A DNA stretch of 64,000 nucleotides from the NCBI GenBank assembly GCA_020796225.1, contig CM036756.1, positions 68,321,152-68,385,151 of the forward strand, in the 5' to 3' direction. Below the pieces are notes generated by a model. The model was not told the origin of the DNA, did no database searches, and saw only the letters and a program-made list of their open reading frames with translations. A program made the position numbers and the translations under genes. The DNA is from Arion vulgaris (Eukaryota; Mollusca; Gastropoda; Stylommatophora; Arionidae). This document shows positions 47,985 through 53,900 of this stretch, in pieces (the first letter of the stretch is position 1; the number at the start of each line of letters is the position of its first letter).

Positions 47985-50900
47985 CATGTATGTTCTCATC
48001 CCATTTATTGCACACATTATTGTTGTCAGATTTATGTATGTCAGTCTTGGCAGCTGGATTACACACTGCATGAGTGATCACTTTTGGGGATACTTTATTG
48101 ATTCCAAATTCTTGTTCTGTTTTCATTTTTGAGTCACATGTGTGTGTGAGAGTATAAAGTATTGTTGATCTATCTATGTCTTAGACCTGTCTTATAACCA
48201 TACAAACTTATCTATTCTTTGTACAAAATGGTTGCTGATTAAATTCCATTTCGATAAGCTTATACCACTCATTATTTTTCTTCTTTTTATATTCATTTTC
48301 GTAAATGTTTTTTACATTATCATGTTATCATTTCTTATTTTGTGTCTTCTTCTATGAACACTCCATATCGACCACTTGTTAACCACTCTGTGTGATTTGT
48401 ATGTGATCTGAGCCTAAGAGTGATTGTACTTTGTGCCAGTTATGCAGCTACAAGTAGACCAGCAGAACCTATTTCTGCTACGCTGTTTATTTACTAGGGT
48501 AGCTTCCCTAGACTCCATCCTCAGTCGCCTCTTACGCATGCCTTGTAGGTCGCAGTGGTACTATTCTTTGCTATCCTTGAGGGTCACGGTAACAGTGGTT
48601 CTAAGTCGTCTAACCCAACCTCAATTGGGTACAAGAGAAATAGTAGGTAGTAAAGGAAGTCTGCATAATGTTGACAATATCACCAATTATGTGCTGTTAG
48701 TATAAATCAAAATGTTCACAATCCTAGCACAATTTTCTCCAATTGAACACTTGGTATGAAAACGGGTTCCTTTCTATATATTTTAAATATATGTTTGCTG
48801 CATTTGAGTTAGGAATCTTATCATTAACGCTTTCACTGTGTGTATGCTGTTGTTCATATGGTACCGTCATTTCATATCCTGTGTTGTTATCTATCCTTTG
48901 CTTGATAAAGACTTTTCCAGTGGAAACATCACTTTGGCTTGTTTATGTGTTGTGTAGAACTACATTAGGTCATGTTTGTATATTTCATCTGCAGTTTAAT
49001 CAGAGTATTCATACATAAACTATATAGAGGTTAGGTGCTCGTCTCTCATGCCAAAGGTAACTGGTTCGCTCCCTTGTGGAGCCATCATAATATTTTACCA
49101 GAGGTTCCTGATCTCACTGTAGGTGAAATCGAGTTCCAATTCCTATCGGAGACGGATGATAAAACGTAGATCCTGCGTTCAATTTGAACACATTAAACAA
49201 CCCTTGACAGTTCGAAATTGAGAAGAGCAGGCTGGAAAGTTTCTGCCCGGGGAAAATTCATTAGGAAAAGAAAGTTTAAAATAAAATTCCTACAAAATAT
49301 CTTTATCTTTAAAATTACATCGGGGACCCTCACCGGTGCTAGAGAGTTTGTGCACTGCAGCTGAGTTCTTCCTGTGTAAGAAAGAGATCGGAGCACAATA
49401 TGGTTACTCACCAAAGTGAAATGATGATGGTCCAATCAATCAATCAATCAATCAATCATAGGGCTTATATATATGTATATAATATAGAAACAGCCACACA
49501 AATTACATAAATACTGCCTGATTACAGAATAAGCATGAATACAAATACTCTGATTAAACTGCAGATGAAATATAAAAACATGATCTAATGTAGTTCTACA
49601 TTACATATATATAAAATATATATATATATATGTAATGTAGAACTACATTAGATCATGTTTTTATATTTCATCTGCAGTTTAATCAGAGTATTGTATTCAG
49701 ATATATATATATATGCCCTAGTCACTATCAGATAAGACATCTGTTTGGAATAAGATTACTCTGCAAATTATCTTTTTATCAACAATATCCTTCATGCTTA
49801 CTTTAGCATGCACTGTGACTTATTATCTTTTTACAATCTTTGCAGGGGTCCATGATACAGTATCGAAATAGTGTGTCTGATTCAAATTGCCAGTCACCAA
49901 CTTCGCCTCATTCAGTCCCTTCATACAGCCCTTCACAGTCCCCAGGGTCAGCTCCCAACCACCAGGTGGTCAATTCCACCTTCAGTGACGAATACTACAT
50001 GCAGCAACAGCAGGCCAGTGCCCTGCAGCATCAGTTTGAACAGTTTAACATGGTGAGTGTGCACACACAAACAAACATGAATGCATATGAATCTTTATAT
50101 GTTTATTTTATTTTTCTGTGTTGTAGTTGTCCAGATGGACAGAGTCACTTCTTTTTACTTACCTATGAAAGATGAAAGGGGTCTAAGTTGTTAGAACACA
50201 GTTGTAGTTTGATATGTAAAATATAAATGTAGATAACAGATACTCACGTAGAGACATGCTTTCACTATTGCTTATACCCCTCTGAGAGACTATCACTTGT
50301 CACAATACCCTCTGAGAGACTATCACTGTCACACATACCCTCTAAGAGACTATCACTGTCACACATACCCTCTGAGAAGCTGTCATGCATTCACTCAGAG
50401 ATTTTCATCATCACAAATACCTTCTAAAGATTATTACATACCCTATAAAGGACTATCATATACATTCTAAGAGACTATCACAGTCACACATACCTTTGGA
50501 GTGACTTTCCCATTATCAGACATACACTCTAAGATACTATCATATACCACCTGAGGGACTTTTCATTATCACACATACTCTATGAGAGATTATCATTTCA
50601 GTTTTCTTTAGCGACTCAAGATCCATTCTCCAGGCCATCTTGTGTCCCAAACAAGACAAGCTCATTCAGGATATAAGCTCATTCAGGATATACAGCAAAA
50701 AATCAGCTCGCTGTAAAAACAATCAGAACTAGTCTTACAGTGGATACCAACACACTGTGGCATACCAGGAAATGAATAGACTGACAAACCCACAAGGGCT
50801 GGAAGGAGCCTAACACAGCACCACACAACTCAAAGCTTTACAGAAGCAAAGACTCCTGAAACAATCCAAAAAAAATGATGGGGAGAAAAACAAACGGAGG

Positions 50901-53900
50901 ATACAATCCAGAACCCGGCAGTATAAATACACTAAACAGAAAAATACTTTTGGATTCTCCGAAAGGAGTTAATTCTTATTTTTCATGTTTGTTGGCCTAC
51001 ACGCTCTGATATAACCAATAAAAGGTTCGCCTTAGGTTGAAAGGGACGTGCCTCGGCTTAAAGAGGCTTTAATCCCTACTAAACAAACAAACAAACAAAC
51101 AAAGTCTTCAGACTTAGAACGAGACACTGCAGTCTTAGAGCACACCTCCATAGAATGTGTCTCCGGGACTCTGCTGCCTGCACCTGTGGAGCTCCAAAGC
51201 AGTCCCCAGAGCACATTCTGCAAGACTGAACAGTGTGAGAATGGAAATCTGGTCAACAGAAACAACACTACAGGACAAATTATGGGGGACTGGTGAAGAC
51301 CTCAAGCGCACTGCCCTGTTTATGACAAATACCGGAGTAGTCACATAGCAGAAGTTGGTCGCAGAAGAAGATCATTCAGACACTGTCTGAATAGTGAAAA
51401 CTCAAGTCTTTCACATGACCAGTTATTTAATTTAGCATTTGACATTTTTTTAAAAAGTAATACATGCTACATAAGATCACAGGCATGTCATTTTGTGTCA
51501 GCATTAACTGAGGTAAAACTTCATATTTTTGTTAAAAGCAGTTTGATTTTAACATGTTGACTTTATCATCAAATTCTCATTGTCTGCTCCAAAATAGGCA
51601 GCCATGTTGGCAATGTCCAGTTCTGATGACCTATTTCAGCCTCACTTCTTGGGCCCTATTGATGTGATGTCTATTGGACAATCAAACAGCCAGTCCTCAC
51701 CTCATGGCCGACACATGAATCACTATAACTCAGAGTCCTCGCTCAATTATGGCAGCAAAATTCCTGACATTATTCTTACAGGTGAGATTGTTGTCATGTG
51801 AATGTGTTCTCTCTGATGTTCTTAGTAATAGTATGACTGCTGTCGAAGCAATGTTAAATAGCACTAACTAAGGGGTTACAGTGCAGTCGTTAGTTTTTCA
51901 TCAGAAAGCAAAATAAAAGTAACACAAGTTAGCACCAAATAAAAACAAAATAATGACATCAAGAAATAGTGTATTTGAATAATGAAACTAACAAATGCTG
52001 AGGAAAATTGCAGGTACTTTTTAACAGGATAAAGAAAACGTTGTTACTCAATTGTAGATTTTGCTTTCATCCCCAACATTTAAGTTTATAATGTTAAAAC
52101 AGAAAATATATTCTGAAATGTAACAATTTACCAGTACTGTTTGGTATGTTTTATTATGTCATTAAATCTTGTTTAATACATTTTTCAATCTGGTGCGCTT
52201 CTTGTCTAGTAAATGATGAGTGTTTTCATTATCACCGGCAAGCGTGAGCGGCCTCTAGTTCCCATCAATAAGGAACAGGCAGCGTTTCAATGTCTGCTAT
52301 ACTCATCATTTTGTAGCTCGCAGCATCTTGTCGTAATATGAGAGCAGTCAGTCCGAAAGTTCGACATAGGTCTCGTTAAAATGATTGGCGCTTACAATGG
52401 GTAATGGGTCAACAGGTAATAAGCTAGTGTTATTTATACCTGACATGGTTAAGTCCTGTCAGCAAGCGATCATCCTTATTGCTTAGCATCCCATGATTTT
52501 TCAGGATCGTTAGACCTGATTTACACATAGCCTTGTCTCTACTTCAAGCTACAGGAGTGCAGTTCTGTCAGTTGACAGGTTCTGGTTGATCTGCTAGTAG
52601 TTATGATCAATAAAGAATGAATGACATGCAGTGTATGAAAGCGCCCGAGTGGTTACCGGTGCCCAAATTTGGGGTGTAAAGGATAGAACCACGGTTACCT
52701 GCCACGCATGTAGTAAGAGGCGACTTAGGAGGTTTGGCTGAAATCGGATGGACGTGTCTTAAATGTGTAGAAGTCTGCGTTTAGGGGCCTACCAAACCGA
52801 TGTGCAACGTATACATGTTCTTGGCAAAGATCATATGTATCACAAAGAGTGATTACGATTGGTCGTAAGACGACTGGGCAGATGGCGCTTATCAGCCGGG
52901 AGGGAAGGTGTCTACGGTCGCTGCCCTGAAAGAGAATAGCAACCTGCTGCCTTGTGGGTTTTGGCTGGGGCAGCAAAGGCTAACGGAGGCGAATCCAGGA
53001 AGCGCTGGTTGAAATAGAACACACCGCCGAAGAATAAACACCTGAAGCTCCCAAAAGGTACTGAAGGTTGTGCACGTCCATTCATTCTTGATGTTTGGCT
53101 GCTTATATATCACAATAGAATGGTAAAAGCGGCCTAAGAACGATCGCGCAAGAGAGAGAGTAAAGAACAAACGCAAAGAAGAAGACGAAGAGAGTGTATG
53201 AAAGAATAGATGATGTCTGGGACTATTAGGTCACACAAACCCAAACATCACTTTAGGACAAAATTTGGAAAAGCTTTTGCAACATGCCATAGGGGCCTAA
53301 AAGCAGTAGTGCAAACATACTCTCAATTTTCTGTGCAAACTGCCACAGGTCACAAAGTGGTTAAATTAGTTGAGAAGAATGAAGGCAGATAAGAAGAGGA
53401 AGAAACGTTTTTCTATTTAACTAAAGATATGAATATTCATTTATCAATACTGCTTTATACTTTTTGTTTTGCTACAAGGACTAGTAAAAAGATGAATATT
53501 AATTATTTTTGGACATGATGCAATGGGCAGATGGTAGTGAAACAATTTTTTTGTGAAGAACAGGCTTCATGTGACCACACATTTGTTTAGCGGGTATACG
53601 CATCCGCCTGACAGCTGGTAGGAAGTTGCATCAGAATCTGTTCACGACGAGCGGTACCTGTCTGCAGGAATGTGCCACAGAAGCATACCATATGTTGCAG
53701 TAGGCGTATAATGATTTTCTTCCACGATCTACAACACTTTGGTCACTCAAACAGTTTAAGGAGGTATCATATTTTTACCTAGGCATTTTTACCAAGGCAT
53801 TGTGTGCTCTCTGTTCATGCGGTAAATGACACGTTAACATATATCACATGTTAGGGCGTTCACCATTGTTCACAACCGCTTGCTCATATGGCACATTTGT

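Noticed and set aside
47824..48132. YIYIYI frames on both strands
   Set aside because: These are translations of a (TA)n microsatellite.
53210..53392. 60-codon frame with basic residues considered as a gene
   Set aside because: Too short, no recognised motif, and it sits in CRTC intron 10 directly after a SINE.
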